Assembly (NCBI GenBank): GCA_015179025.1 | Contig: WHUX01000041.1 | Coordinates: 310,001 to 374,000, forward strand | Reading direction: 5' to 3' | Origin: Terfezia claveryi | Lineage: Eukaryota; Ascomycota; Pezizomycetes; Pezizales; Pezizaceae | DNA: 64,000 nt | Shown: in pieces, positions 53,048-64,000 of the stretch | Numbering within the stretch: position 1 is the stretch's first letter | How the letters are laid out: every line of letters starts with the position of its first letter | Translations under genes and position numbers: made by a program | Notes under the pieces: generated by a model | Databases searched by the model: none | What the model was told of the DNA's origin: nothing | The model's input: only the letters and a program-made list of their open reading frames with translations

Positions 53048-53658
53048 TGCGTTTATCTCTTTCAGGTTGGTAGCAAAACAATCCTGCTACATGTATAGCA
53101 TTCTCATTGTTCTCCTTTGTTTTTCGTCTGTATCCGCTGCCACTCCTATCCTTATTCCTGTCCGCCAAAACTATATCTCAATCTCCTCATCTGACTCCAT
53201 TGACATTCCCCTCTTCTCTGGTCTACGTATTGTTGGGTACCCCTGCAGCTTGCCAAATGACAATCTCTCCCCATACGTTGAATTCACCTGCACTGCATAT
53301 GCTTTTGTTCTCCTTTTCTCCTCCCCTTTCCCCCCTACTTGTCTTCTTCCTCCTTCTATCTCAATATCCTCTATTTCTACCTGTCCTCTATCTTTATTTC
53401 TTGCTCCCTTGCCTTCATCTTCCAATTCTCCCCCAGACGCTATCTCTGTTCTCTTCTCTCTATATACTATCCTTCCTTGATTCTCCTGTATCTGTACTAC
53501 TCCAGCTGTTTTTGTTTGTTTTTGTTTTATTGTTCCTATTCTCTTCTCCTTTCTCCCACATCTACGCTCCTCCCTCCTTTTCTTTATATCTTCCGTCACC
53601 CATTCCAACTGCTCATCCCTTGCATGATCTCTTATAGAGCAGTTGGAGTCATGCCCCC

Positions 53659-54534
53659 CTACTGCTCCCTCTCTTTTCCCGTCTCTGTATCGTCCTCTTC
53701 ACCTTCAATATCTTCTTCATATTCCCATTCTTCCAGTTCATCTAACAACTCCTCAATCGCTTTGTCTACCTCTTCTATGTCTTCACTGTCTTCCTGTTCC
53801 TCCTCCTCTATGTTTTCTTCTGCATTTTGAAAAATTTCCACTACACTCCCTTCTGCCGGTGTCCCCACCACCGTACGTCTGATGCCATCGCTCCCTTGAA
53901 TTATCAACCTGTGCTCAAAATATTCTTCCGTTGCCTTCACTCTTTTCAACCACCGTCGTGACAACAACATTATATATGACTGGTCAATGTCCAATACATA
54001 CAGCTTCATCCTCGCTGTTACTCTTGCAACTGTAACACTTGCCCACACATACTTATTCACCTTCACTACTGCATCATTCGCTAACAAAATAGACCATCCT
54101 TCTCCTGTAAATACTGGCAGTCCGAGTGTGGCCACAACCTTTGCACTTATCTGGTCAATCAATGACCCCCCATCTACCAGTACTGCTATTATCTTTGTGC
54201 TTCCTACAAAGGCCTTTATAAACATAGCTTCTACTGTCCCTTCCAATTCCAGTGCCTCCGTCACCCCTTCATGTTCTGCCAGTGCTCCTGCTGCTCGAGT
54301 AGTTCTTGTCGTCTTCTTCGCTCTTGAATTTGTTGTTGTCAAAAGCAGTACCAGTTGTCTTCGTAGACTTAGGCTTCCTTGCAGTAACTGTAGCAATCCA
54401 ATCTCTACCAACTTCATGTATTCTGCCAGGTCAAATCCTTGAAGTCCCTCCATTGCCTTTATGAGTGCCAATCCTGTTCTAACTATTTTCTTCCTTGTCT
54501 GTTGTCCTTCTCCTGCCGATTCTGTACTCTGCAC
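53659..54534 (-). pseudogene. Gypsy-B protease region
   Basis: Open for 291 residues. The retropepsin-like core is IKAFVGSTKIIAVLVDGGSL, then DQISAKVVATLGLPVF, with DGG in place of D-S/T-G. MLLSRRWLKRVKATEEY matches the usual end of Gypsy proteases. An acidic stretch (NAEENIEEEEQEDSEDIEEV) follows before RT. Confidence 0.8.
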
Positions 54535-54558
54535 TTTTTCTCTTTCCCTTCCTTTATC

Positions 54559-56115
54559 TTATTCCTTTTCTTTATCTTGCTCCTTTCCTGTTGTTCCTGT
54601 CTCTCTTTGGCTTTCTCCTGTTTCTTCCCTCCTATTCTCCTCTTCCGTCCTACGTTTCTTTAACCCTGGTACCAGAATCTTACGCGTTTCCACCTTCCCT
54701 TGCCTTTCTCCTTCTCCTCCTTCTACCACCAACTTCTTACTTCTCAGTAGATTCTCATCTCCCTCTTCCCTATCTCTCTTTTCTCCTGCTGCTGCTGCTA
54801 CCAGTGCCTGTGCCTTAGGAATTTTTGTCAATAGAGTACAGATGTGTGCGAGTTTCTTTTCCCTCACTGTACTCTTGATCTGCTCATTGTCTATTTGTGC
54901 TATTGCCATTATGGCTCTCAGATTGGCTTCAACCATTATGTCTCCCTCTACTTGTGCCGTTGCTGCTGTAATTGCCCTCATACCTCTCCGCTCTCTATAC
55001 TCTGCTGCTTCTTTCTGTGCTTTGTCTCGATATCCTTGTCGTACTTTCCAGTTCGCTGCTGGCTCTTTGTATTCATTGGAATAATGTCCCATCTTACCGC
55101 AGTTGTAACATGTAACATATGGGTTTGCCCCTCTCTGATTTTGGCTGTGCTGCGCTTATAATATATTCATCTGGTTGCTCAGTGCCGGCCTCTGTGCTGC
55201 CTGCGCCGTCAGCCCTGATTGTGTACCATATCTGTTCATATTCGCTCCTCTCAAGTACTGCAATAACTCGGTCATCACATCACTTGTTATTGTCATCACC
55301 GCTTTCTCTGGTGAGGTCGTGAATACATTAGGCTCTCCCACCACCCAGTACGACGCTTTTACCATTTCCAGTGCTCTCCCAAATTCCATCTTCCCTTATC
55401 TCATTGCAAATGATACTGCTGCTTTCTTAGTTGGATCACTCAGCCCTTTTATGAAATATAGGGCGAACATCTCCGACAGGTCCTTTGGTACATTCTTGAA
55501 GAGCTGCTCTGCTTCCCCAATATATGCCGCAATTCCTTTTCCACCTTGTCCCATAGCTATTATCCGAGTTGTGATACTCATACGCTCTGTCTGATCTAGT
55601 ATTCTAGAGTCACCAAACTTGGATAAGAACTTCCCTTTCACCACTGCCTAGTCCTTCTTCTCCGCTGAGCTCATCTGCAGTCAGAAGTCCAATGCCTTAT
55701 CCTCCAGATGTTGTCTAAATAGCCTTATCAACATTTTCTCGTCCGGTGTTTCCATTGTGGCTACCTGCTCTACTGCAAACTCTACATCATCTAAAAAATC
55801 TTCTGCATTTTCCTTAGCATCTGCTCTTTCCGAGAATGGCCTAACCTTCGCTACCGAAGTCATGATTCGTTTCTTTTTTTCTGCTGCTCCGAGGTTTGCA
55901 TTCACTGTAGGAGTGTCTATTTCAGGTTCAGGAGGCCAGTCACCTAACTCCGTAGCGTACTCAAGTTTGCTACTGCCTGACAGAATGATGAGTTCGATCC
56001 TATTGACTACCGTTGTTGAAAAGGACGAGATCTTCTTCCTGATTCCAAAGACTTGTTCTTCTAAAAAACACGACAAGTCTGCGTTTTCCAGGTTGAGCAG
56101 TACTCCCAGCTTCAC
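54559..56115 (-). pseudogene. Gypsy-B gag
   Basis: Gag in four frames. 55681-56115 has VKVRPFSERADAKENAEDFL-type sequence, and 55396-55644 has KGKFLSKFGDSR, IGEAEQLFKNVP and YFIKGLSD. A knuckle CYNCGKMGHYSNEYKEP follows, in which the fourth zinc ligand Cys is Tyr (about 55076-55118). The charged tail 54559-55070 resembles an RNA-binding extension. Stops lie between each frame. Confidence 0.85.
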
Positions 56116-56318
56116 CGGTTTCTCTCCCCTCTCTCACAGGATTCTTGAGGCCAGTTTATCAGTTCTCCGGACGTGATGCTTCTCAGTGTATGTCTAGTCA
56201 CGTTTTCTCTCCCGAGTGTACGATATTCGATACGACGAGGTAGGGTATAGCCCTTATACAAACGAGACGAAGTTCTCCGCACCTTAGCTGCACTCTTGTC
56301 TTTCTAGTACCACCAGTT

Positions 56319-57100
56319 TGTTATGAACCAACCCTTACCCTTGTCTCAAGAACCTCCGGCCCCTGTTTTGTATTGGCAACCCACGTACTTGCCGACTCAT
56401 ATATACTTGCGGCTCAACATGATCCTGACTCAGCACGAGTTTACCATGCTATTGCTGGCCCTTTGGTTGCTATTCCAATTCCAATAACTCGGACCCTGAC
56501 CCCAGCCCTGACCTGCATGACAACCGACCGCATCCCGGAAGTCCAGATTAGGTACTCGCTTATTCGGGAATCTACTAGAACCTTCTAGTAGATTCATATC
56601 GTGAGAAATAGAATATTTTGTCGGAACTCTATAGTTTTCTAGTTCACGTATGAATCTTCTAGTTTATTCTTTATGCTTTGTAACCTAGGATTTCTAATGA
56701 GAATTATAAGTCTTGAACAATACTGGATTCCTATAAAAGGAACCAGTTTCTCCTATCTATTTTCCTTCTCTCTTCTTCTTCACGCAACAACTTGTTCACT
56801 CTACTGTACCTAGTTGTTCACAATATATCGATCTTCTATCTCTCGAGCGTAGCTCAGACTTTCACGTTCCTTTACTTGACCTTGTTTATGCCTACTTGTT
56901 TGGCCTTGGTCTCGCCCAAGTCCCCTCTGACCTCCGAATACGTACACCTACTCGATCTTGTCAATCCTGCTCTTCTCCAGTACTTGAACCTTTACTATCT
57001 CCCACTTAATCCCAGGATCCCTAACTATTCACAACGTACCTCACATCCTCACAAGTCCCGCCCTCCGTATTACTGGTAGTTCGGATTAGGGTTCATTATA
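56319..57100 (+). repeat. Gypsy-C 5' LTR
   Basis: TGTTATGAACC to GGTTCATTATA, with the terminal inverted repeat TGTTATGAACC/GGTTCATTACA better preserved in the 3' copy. It contains the palindrome GAATCTACTAGA/TCTAGTAGATTC (56568-56595) and a TATAAAA box at 56734. Confidence 0.95.
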
Positions 57101-57136
57101 CTTTGTTGCGTACCTTATAGTCTCCACTACGCAAAA

Positions 57137-58310
57137 ATGTCTTCACAGCAACAACAGCAGGTACCACCATCTGACGATGATCAATGGCGTGCTTTAGCAT
57201 CAATTCTCCGCGACACTCCTCCAGCACCCCCTTCTGTCTTCCCTAGCCTTCCAACAGGAACCCCAACTTCCTTCTATTCCTGGATCCATGGAGCATTTGG
57301 TGCAGGAATACGATCAGGACGAGGAGTTCCTACTAATTTCGATATCCCTGCTACGGGTACTTCTACAACTACAGAATGTTGCTGGCACTATTATAATAGG
57401 GAGTACGAATATGGAATTACAGCTTCTAGTTTAATTCCAGGCTCTACTTCCACATCAACATCCTCTCGAGCTCCAAAAGTCCATGAACCAGAGAACTTTG
57501 ATGGTACTAGATCTAAGTTCACTAGATTTATGATCAAACTCTCATTAGTATTCTCATCTGACCCTACACGATATAATAATGAAGCTGCGAAAATCGCTTA
57601 TACAGCATCTTATTTAACAGGGTCTGCAGCTGACTGGTTTGAGCCTCATCTTGATCGAACTACTGGATTAATCGACTTCGATTCATATGAAGAATTCGCA
57701 ACAGCATTAAAGAACGCATACGATGACCCTGATGCCCGTGCTACCGCAGAACGAAAACTCCTTGCTCTCAAGCAAGGAAATAAAGACTGCTCCACTTACC
57801 ATGCTGAATTCGCGACATATGCTGCTGCCCTTAGTCTGGACCACCGAACCCAAATCTCCTTCTTCACGAATGGAGCAAACCAAGCACTTAGGATCGCACT
57901 CTCGTATCAAGCTACACCCCCTGAGGACTTTGATGAATTTGTCCAACTTTGCATTAAGTTAGATAATAGGGCTAAGATGTTAAACCAGAACCCTCCTAAG
58001 ACTACAGGCCCTAGTTACTAAACTCCCGCTTCAGCCTCTCGACCTCCTGTTCCTTCTACTTCAGTTGGAACTACTCCGGGACCAATGGACCTCTCAGCTT
58101 CTCGAAAAAGAGGTCCCCTTACTGATGATATCCGCAAGCATCGTCGAGAAAATGGACTCTGCATGTATTACGGAAATGCTGGTTATTAGGCTACAAACTG
58201 CCCCGTTTCTGCTAAAAAGAAAAAACTAGCTACTGCTAGCACTGCTACACCCCCTCTCGATACTACTACTACTCCTGGACCTCAGACCCTCTTCGAGGTT
58301 CCAAAAAACT
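57137..58310 (+). pseudogene. Gypsy-C gag
   Basis: Starts MSSQQQQQVPPSDDDQW and stays open for 294 residues: PENFDGTRSKFTRFMIKLSL, AYTASYLTGSAADWFEPHL and AERKLLALKQGNKDCSTYH, a retrotransposon gag capsid fold. It stops at TAA for CAA after GPSY (58021). The zinc knuckle after that, LCMYYGNAGY*ATNC, has lost its second Cys (Tyr), its His (Tyr) and a codon between them (a stop), all explicable by G-to-A or C-to-T. Confidence 0.92.
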
Positions 58311-58320
58311 AGAGCACTCT

Positions 58321-59865
58321 TTGAATAACGATGGCAGTTCAAAGAGCGCCAGGATGCATCCTGGTGCCATCTCTTATGATCATGTTTCTTTTGTTAGTTC
58401 TAATTCGTTTTCTGCTTTAGAGGAAATTCATCTTGAAGGAACTGGATATGTTTTACCTGTGGTTTCTCACAAGTCTCGTCAACGACTTGTTCGTCGACGT
58501 CGTCTTGCTTCTGCTTTAGTTATTTCTGCACTATCTGTTATTCATGATTTGGGGTCTGATGATCCACTTATTTTACCATGCCTTGTCAATGAAAACCTTT
58601 CTGGAACCTGCATGGTAGACTCGGGAGCTAGCTCCCAGTTTATCGACCTTGATTATGCCTTGAATCTGAACTTGCCTCTTGACTTGAAACCTAAGCCTGA
58701 AGACCTTGTACTTGCAGATGGAAAACGTTCTCTTGTAGGACAAATAACCCATACTTGTACCTTGAAGCTAACTATAGACCAACATATGGAAGAACTTACC
58801 TTCCATGTAACTAAGCTAGCTGGTTGAAATATGATTGTTGGAAAATCATGGCTCAAACATCATAACCCTATGATCAACTGGACTCACAATACCATTGCCT
58901 TTGCCTCTGGATATTGTCATGCACACTGTCTCCCTATACGAAATCAAAAAAAAAAAACAGAAACCTCCGATAACCTCCGAATCTCAATCATTTCACGAGC
59001 TGCCTTCCGAGTAGCTATTAAGGATCCTGAAGCCAAACTATGTATTGCAGCTATCTATGCCTCCCCAGAAGATGATGATGATAATAGCGAGTCTGCTGCC
59101 AAACTTATACCTCCCGAATACCATGAATGCCTATCTCTTTTCTCTGAAAAAGAAGCCCGAATCTTGCCCCCTCACCATTATGTCGACCACACAATTCCTT
59201 TACAAGATGGAGCTAAACCTCCATTCGGCCGAATGTACTCCATGTCCGATGCTGAACTAAAAGAAGTTAGGAAATGGATTGATGAAAATCTCTCCAAATC
59301 CTTTATCCGAGCAAGCTCCTCATCAGCTGCCTCCCCAATCCTTTTTGTAAAGAAAAAGGATGGTTCCCTCTGCCTCTGTGTCGACTACCGTACTTTGAAT
59401 GATATTATGATCAAAGATCGTAACCCTCTACCCAGAATCGAAGAAACTCTGAACCAAATTCGAGGCTGTAAATATTTTACTCGACTTGACCTCCGTGCTT
59501 GTTTTAATCAAATTCGAATCAAGGAAGGTGATGAGTGGAAAACAGCCTTCAGAACTCGCTACGGATTATTTGAGTTCCTTGTTATGCCTTTCGGGTTAAC
59601 TAACGCACCCGCAACTGCCCAAAGGTTTATGAACGACACTCTACGAGAATACCTTGATATGTTTTGTGTCTGCTATATTGATGATATCTTGATCTACTCG
59701 AAAACTTGGAAAGAACACAAAGAACAAGTTCGAAAAGTCCTACAAAAGCTGAAAGAGGCTGGGCTATTCATTAAACCAGAAAAATGCGAATTCTCTGTTA
59801 ATAAGACTACATTTCTCGGTTTTATTATCTCCGAACATGGCCTTGAAATGGACCCGAAAAGTTAA
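58321..59865 (+). pseudogene. Gypsy-C protease and reverse transcriptase
   Basis: Protease with an intact motif, GTCMVDSGASSQFIDLDYAL (about 58608-58665). A TGA for TGG after KLAG (58826) separates it from MIVGKSWLKHHNPMINW. RT follows without stops to 59865: HYVDHTIPLQDGAKPPFGRM, ASPILFVKKKDGSLCLCVDY, FTRLDLRACFNQIRIKEGDE, FGLTNAPATAQRFMND and CYIDDILIYSKTW (YIDD active site). A one-base frameshift at about 59860 leads into the connection domain. Confidence 0.93.
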
Positions 59866-62032
59866 TGCAGTCCTTAACTGGGAAACCCCAAAATCTGTTA
59901 GGGACATACAATGCTTCCTCGGATTCGCTAACTTTTACCGACGGTTCATTAATAAGTATTCTTACTTATGTCAACCCCTCTTCAACCTACTCCGGAAAGA
60001 TATACCTTTTCTCTGGGATTCATCATGTGAGGAAGTCTTTGAACTGCTCAAACAAGCCTTTACTTCGCCCCCATACTCCGACACTTCAATCCAGACCTCG
60101 AAACTATTATCGAGACAGATGCCTCAGATTATGTTACTTCGGGTATTCTCTCCCAAAAACATTTAGAGAATGGGAAACTCGTTCTTCACCCAGTTGCATT
60201 TATCTCCGAAAAAATGTCACCAGCTGAATGTAACTATGGAATCGGTGATAAGGAACTTTTGCCATTATTTTAGCTCTTGAAAAATGGCAATATATCTGCA
60301 CCAACTCCCACGACCTTTCACGATAATCACGGACCACCATAACCTCCAGACCTTTACAACTAAGGACTCCTCTCTCGCCGACAAGCTAGATGGGCTCAAG
60401 AATTAGCCCAATATGACTTTAAGATTATTTTTCGACCAGGAAACCAGAATGCTAAGGCTGATGCATTGACTAGACGATCTGGAGATCTCCTGAAGAAGGG
60501 GATGAACGTGCCGTCCTACGCAAGCTTTAATACCCCCCGAAAAATTCTCCCTTTCTGCTGCTTCTATCACCAATAACGAGGATATTCGAGTCACCTTAAA
60601 ACTGATAAACTTGCTCTCGAAATAATTCACGCTCTTGAAACTAATATCAAAAACATCACTAGTCCCTTTATCAGAATGTAAAATCTCTGATGGACTTATC
60701 TTGGTTAATATCTTGTTTATGTTCCTAACTCCCCCGAAATTCACCTCCGCATCCTTCGAAACTGCCATGATCACCCCGCTGCAGGACACCCTGGTCGAGC
60801 AGCTACATATGAACTTATATCACGAGATTATTGGTGGCCAAAAATGCGCCAAACTATTGCACAATACCTCCGAAATTATGATACCTGTACCAGAACTAAA
60901 CCTGCCCGCCATGCCCCTTATGGTCTTCTAAAACCCCTTCAAGTACCATTTAAAAATAGTCATCTGTTTCCTCGACCTTGTTACAGGGCTCCCTACCTCT
61001 AATGGATTTGATGCTTTACTCGTAGTAGTTGACCGACTCTCAAAAATGGCTCACTATATCCCAACAACAATAGATGTCAACTCCAAGCAAATTGCAAAGC
61101 TTTTCTTTGACAATATATTCCGTCTCCACGGAATCCTGACTCTATTGTTTCCGATCGAGGTACCCAATTTGTCTCTGAATTCACCCGCTCCCTCATGTCT
61201 CTAGTAGGAATTCAACAAAAAGTTTCTACTGCTTTCCACCCCAAACAGATGGCCAAACCGAAAGGATCAATGCAATTGCAGAACAATACTTACGTGCCTA
61301 CTGCAACTATCAACAAGATAACTGGTCCGAATTAATCACGATGGCAGAATTCTCATATAATAATACCCTGTCTGCTACCCTTGGAATTACGCCATTCCAG
61401 GCTATGTATGGAGAAAATCCTCGCTACCAGATTAATCCAAACCCTGCAAAGAAACTTCCAGCGCCTTCTGTCATCAAGGATTTGCCGATCGCCTTTCGGA
61501 ACTCGATGCCCACCTTAGATCTGAAATGATTTGGGCCCAAGCAACTTATTCCGAACAAGCCAATAAATCTCGAATCCCACCTCCCAAGCTAGAAATCGGC
61601 GATGAAGTATGGCTACTACGCCGACACATTAAAACAACTCGTCCCTCTACTAAGCTAGATTTTAAAAAGCTTGGTAAATTTCGAATCATCCAGAAGATCT
61701 CTCCCATGCTTATAAGCTCGACCTTCCTACTTCCATGAAAATTCACCCCTCTTCCATATCTCTCTTCTGAACCTGCATCAACCGACCCCTTACCAGGGCA
61801 AACTCAACCTCCACCCCCTCCGATTATTATTGAAGACGAACCTGAGTGGGAAATCGACGAGATTGTTGACTCCCGTATTCGTGGACGTACGCTTGAATAC
61901 CTTGCTCGTTGGATAGGATATGACGAGCTTACTTGGGAACCTGCTGACCTGTTTTTGAATGCACCTAGCGCTGTGAAAAAATTCCACGCTTCGTACCCAT
62001 CTAAACCTCGACCCCGCACTCTACCAAAATGA
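59837..62032 (+). pseudogene. Gypsy-C RNase H, integrase and chromodomain
   Basis: Frames switch repeatedly through small indels. RNase H pieces: [35 protein letters not shown] and [16 protein letters not shown], then [19 protein letters not shown]. Integrase pieces: VVDRLSKMAHYIP, SLVGIQQKVSTAFHP and MAEFSYNNTLSATLGITPFQ, then PPKLEIGDEVWLLRRHIKTT. The chromodomain EPEWEIDEIVDSRIRGRTLE, then LTWEPADLFLNAPSAVKKFH (61835-61990), is intact and ends at a TGA at 62030-62032. Confidence 0.9.
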
Positions 62033-62126
62033 GTGGACTCGGAACTCGTCATAATCCCTTTATCGTTCCAGATGATGAAGAACTCGACCACGACTCGCAG
62101 GAGCTCGTCCTCAGAGGAGGGCCTAC

Positions 62127-62907
62127 TGTTATGAACCAACCCTTACCCTTGTTCAAGAACCTCCGGCCCCTGTTTTGTATTGGCAACCTACGCACTTGCC
62201 GACTCATATATACTTGCGGCTCAACATGATCCTGACTCAGCACGAGTTTACCGTGCTATTGCTGGCCCTTTGGTTGCTATTCCAATTCCAGTAACTCGGA
62301 CCCCGACCCCAGCCCTGACCTGCATGACAACCGACCGCATCCCGGAAGTCCAGATTAGGTACTCGCTTATTCGGGAATCTACTAGAACCTTCTAGTAGAT
62401 TCATATCGTGAGAAATAGAATATTTTGTCGGAACTCTATGGTTTTCTAGTTCACGTACGAATCTTCTAGTTCATTCTTTATGCTTTGTAACCTAGGATTT
62501 CTAACGAGAATTATAAGTCTTGAACGATACTGGATTCCTATAAAAGGAACCAGTTTCTCCTGTCTATTTTCCTTCTCTCTTCTTCTTCACGCAACAACTT
62601 GTTCACTCTACTGTACCTAGTTGTTCGCAATATATCGATCTTCTATCTCTCGAGTGTAGCTCAGACTTTCACGTTCCTAGTCTTGACCTTGCTTATGCTT
62701 ACTCATTCGGCCTTGGTCTCGCCCGAGTCCCCTCTGATCACCGAATACGTACACCTACTCGATCTTGTCAATCCTGCTCTTCTCCAGTACTTGAACCTTT
62801 ACTATCTCCCGCTTAATCCCAGGATCCCTAACTATTCGCAACGTACCTCACATCCTCACAAGTCCCGCCCTCCGTGTTACTGGTAGTTCGGATTAAGGTT
62901 CATTACA
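62127..62907 (+). repeat. Gypsy-C 3' LTR
   Basis: 781 bp, TGTTATGAACC to GGTTCATTACA. Compared with the 5' LTR it differs by scattered transitions and one small indel near the start (TTGTTCAAGAA against TTGTCTCAAGAA). Confidence 0.95.
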
Positions 62908-64000
62908 CATTCCCTCTATGTTTGAAATCCCGATAACTTGCATTGCTCCATCATCCTCACGTTTCTCCATCTGAATCATTCCCTCCTCACTATGTGGCCT
63001 GCTGGAACTCTTGATTCTAAGTAACCTCACATATGCTACCTTATGTGTTCCTTGCATCCTGTCCCAGATCTTGAAAAGTCCCTCCACTCTAGCTACAGTC
63101 TAACCATTGAGCTGGCCACCACTGTCTCATGATCGTGGCCTCCTCCTTACCCAAATCCAATCTGCCCTCACATTTCCCCATCTTCTGAAGTCCCGATCCC
63201 CTGTCCAGCGCACATGATAGATTTGTACACTATCTCCTTGAAATTGTTGCACTGGTACCAAAACCCTACTATAGTACTCCTATCGGTAGTTCGCTACCTC
63301 CTCCACGTTCGGTTGGTAACCTCCAGAATCACTGCTGAGTCATAGGTAATCTCGAAACCTGCTGACCAGGTATGGTATTTGTAGAGCTGTTACAAGGATG
63401 GACAGGGGTTCTGGTGGTACATTCCGTACCTGCTGTTGGCCAGTTAATTTCGGATGGTCTTCATTCTTAACTGCACCTTCAGTATCCTTTCTCAACGACA
63501 CAACTAGAGCTTTGATGTCATAGTCAAACTTCACCTCCTTATCCCACACACATTAATTTAACTCCAGCATTTTGAATACATGGTCTCTTATATGTGTGTC
63601 AAGAATCTGGACAGTTGCATCAACCCTATTCGACCATTTGTAGGCTTCTTTGAATGGCTTGTGAAGGGCTTCTGTAATCTCCGTTGAATACTGTGGGAGG
63701 CTTCCAAATTGGACAACCTGTTGTGAGTAATGTGTAAGCAAGTGCAGCTTAGGGTAGTTGAATATTGCCTGACCCAGTATATCAGTTACAAGGCCTTCTC
63801 GTTCCTCTCGATTCATTGATGCTTGGTTTGCCTTCTAGGTGGCAGTCACCATAAAATAACTAGAGATGGTTGCTTGATGAGCCTGAGTAGCTGCCAGATC
63901 CTTAGAGGCCCCCTTCGCTTTCCTGTGGTCAGCCTTAGTGGCACGAAATTCGCCAAATACATGCCGATACTTGTGGAAGTCCTACAAGTAGTTAGACATA
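62908..64000 (-). pseudogene. Plavaka-like transposase, C-terminal part
   Basis: Reads on the minus strand from the window edge: FRATKADHRKAKGASKDLAA, EEREGLVTDILGQAIFNYPK, LHLLTHYSQQVVQFGSLPQY, STEITEALHKPFKEAYKWSN, then DSVQIYHVRWTGDRDFRRWG and FKIWDRMQGTHKVAYVRLLR. The LHLL.HY...V..FG....YST...E..HK block is typical of the C-terminal half of Plavaka (CACTA-related, Kyakuja-Dileera-Zisupton group) transposases. Stops at about 63550 (TAA for CAA), 63270, 63130 (TGA for CGA) and 63103 (TAG for CAG) break it. The Gypsy-C 3' LTR abuts its end; the catalytic N-terminal part lies beyond 64000. Confidence 0.75.

Larger units (their letters stand above)
49765..56115 (-). mobile_element. Gypsy-B element, decayed, LTRs not found
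   Basis: A full set of Gypsy domains on the minus strand in the order gag (56115-54559), protease, reverse transcriptase, RNase H, integrase (ends 49765), in about 10 broken frames. Sequence and spacing differ from Gypsy-A and Gypsy-C; no chromodomain is seen. I cannot find matching LTRs: the right flank (56116-56318) runs into the Gypsy-C LTR and the left flank is pyrimidine-rich. Confidence 0.88.
56319..62907 (+). mobile_element. Gypsy-C element with two LTRs
   Basis: 6.6 kb, LTRs of 782 and 781 bp that are about 97% alike by eye. Gag, protease, RT, RNase H, integrase and chromodomain follow in order. The flanking pentamers CAGTT (left) and CATTC (right) do not match, so there is no clean target duplication. 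Left flank is Gypsy-B, right flank is Plavaka. The polypurine tract TCAGAGGAGGGCC precedes the 3' LTR. Confidence 0.95.

Noticed and set aside
53107..54818. Plus-strand frames of very hydrophobic Leu/Ser/Phe-rich protein, like membrane proteins
   Set aside because: They are antisense shadows of the Lys/Glu-rich Gypsy-B gag and protease coding sequence on the minus strand.

Overview
The window looks like a repeat-dense, probably heterochromatic piece of a filamentous fungal genome, and I see no bacterial features. The evidence is eukaryotic: Ty3/Gypsy elements with chromodomains, Ty1/Copia elements, RNase H-bearing LINEs of the fungal Tad-like type, a Plavaka-type transposase and a piggyBac-like transposase, small introns or frame changes, and very few plausible host genes. 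A Pezizomycete of the truffle or morel kind would fit, but that placement is inference, not read from the sequence.

Layout. 0-3.5 kb: a 12-bp AT-rich minisatellite, a possible solo LTR and a 5'-truncated Gypsy element (family A, minus strand). 3.5-8.7 kb: a long inverted repeat (3932-4475 / 8105-8661) enclosing an inverted-repeat MITE and two 5'-truncated LINEs. 8.9-11.2 kb: a second copy of the MITE, split by an ORF1-only LINE derivative with a 15-bp target duplication. 12.6-18.6 kb: two paralogous genes of an unrecognised C2H2 protein family, one intact with four 34-residue repeats (minus strand, 16991-18571) and one broken by a 1.7-kb foldback structure; a pogo-like transposase remnant lies between them. 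18.7-27.2 kb: LINE fragments, a second ORF1-only LINE, two small hypothetical genes and a third MITE copy. 27.4-29.2 kb: a small CxxC...CxxC protein and several tandem arrays, the largest a 29-bp minisatellite. 29.4-32 kb: a tRNA-like SINE candidate, a TA-flanked MITE and a piggyBac-like fragment.

32.8-46.4 kb is a nest whose order of insertion can be read from target-site duplications. A 23-bp satellite was hit by a Copia element (GAGAA). The Copia was in turn hit in gag by a LINE (13-bp duplication) and in pol by a Gypsy-A element (ACCAG). The satellite interrupts the chromodomain of another Gypsy-A copy (46.4-47.5 kb). 47.5-49.2 kb carries hairpin arrays, a LINE end and a small inverted-repeat element. 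49.8-56.1 kb is a decayed Gypsy element of a second family (B, minus strand). 56.3-62.9 kb is a two-LTR Gypsy of a third family (C, plus strand). 62.9-64 kb is the C-terminal part of a Plavaka-like transposase that runs off the window.

Nearly all element genes are broken. The stops I could assign are C-to-T or G-to-A changes (CAG or CAA to TAG or TAA, CGA to TGA, TGG to TGA or TAG), in several unrelated element classes. That suggests repeat-induced point mutation or deamination of methylated cytosines. I found no rRNA gene, CRISPR array or convincing functional tRNA gene. The most unusual items are the C2H2 paralog pair, the ORF1-only LINE derivatives, the orientation-switching satellite and the CTCGAGACGTCTCG MITE family.
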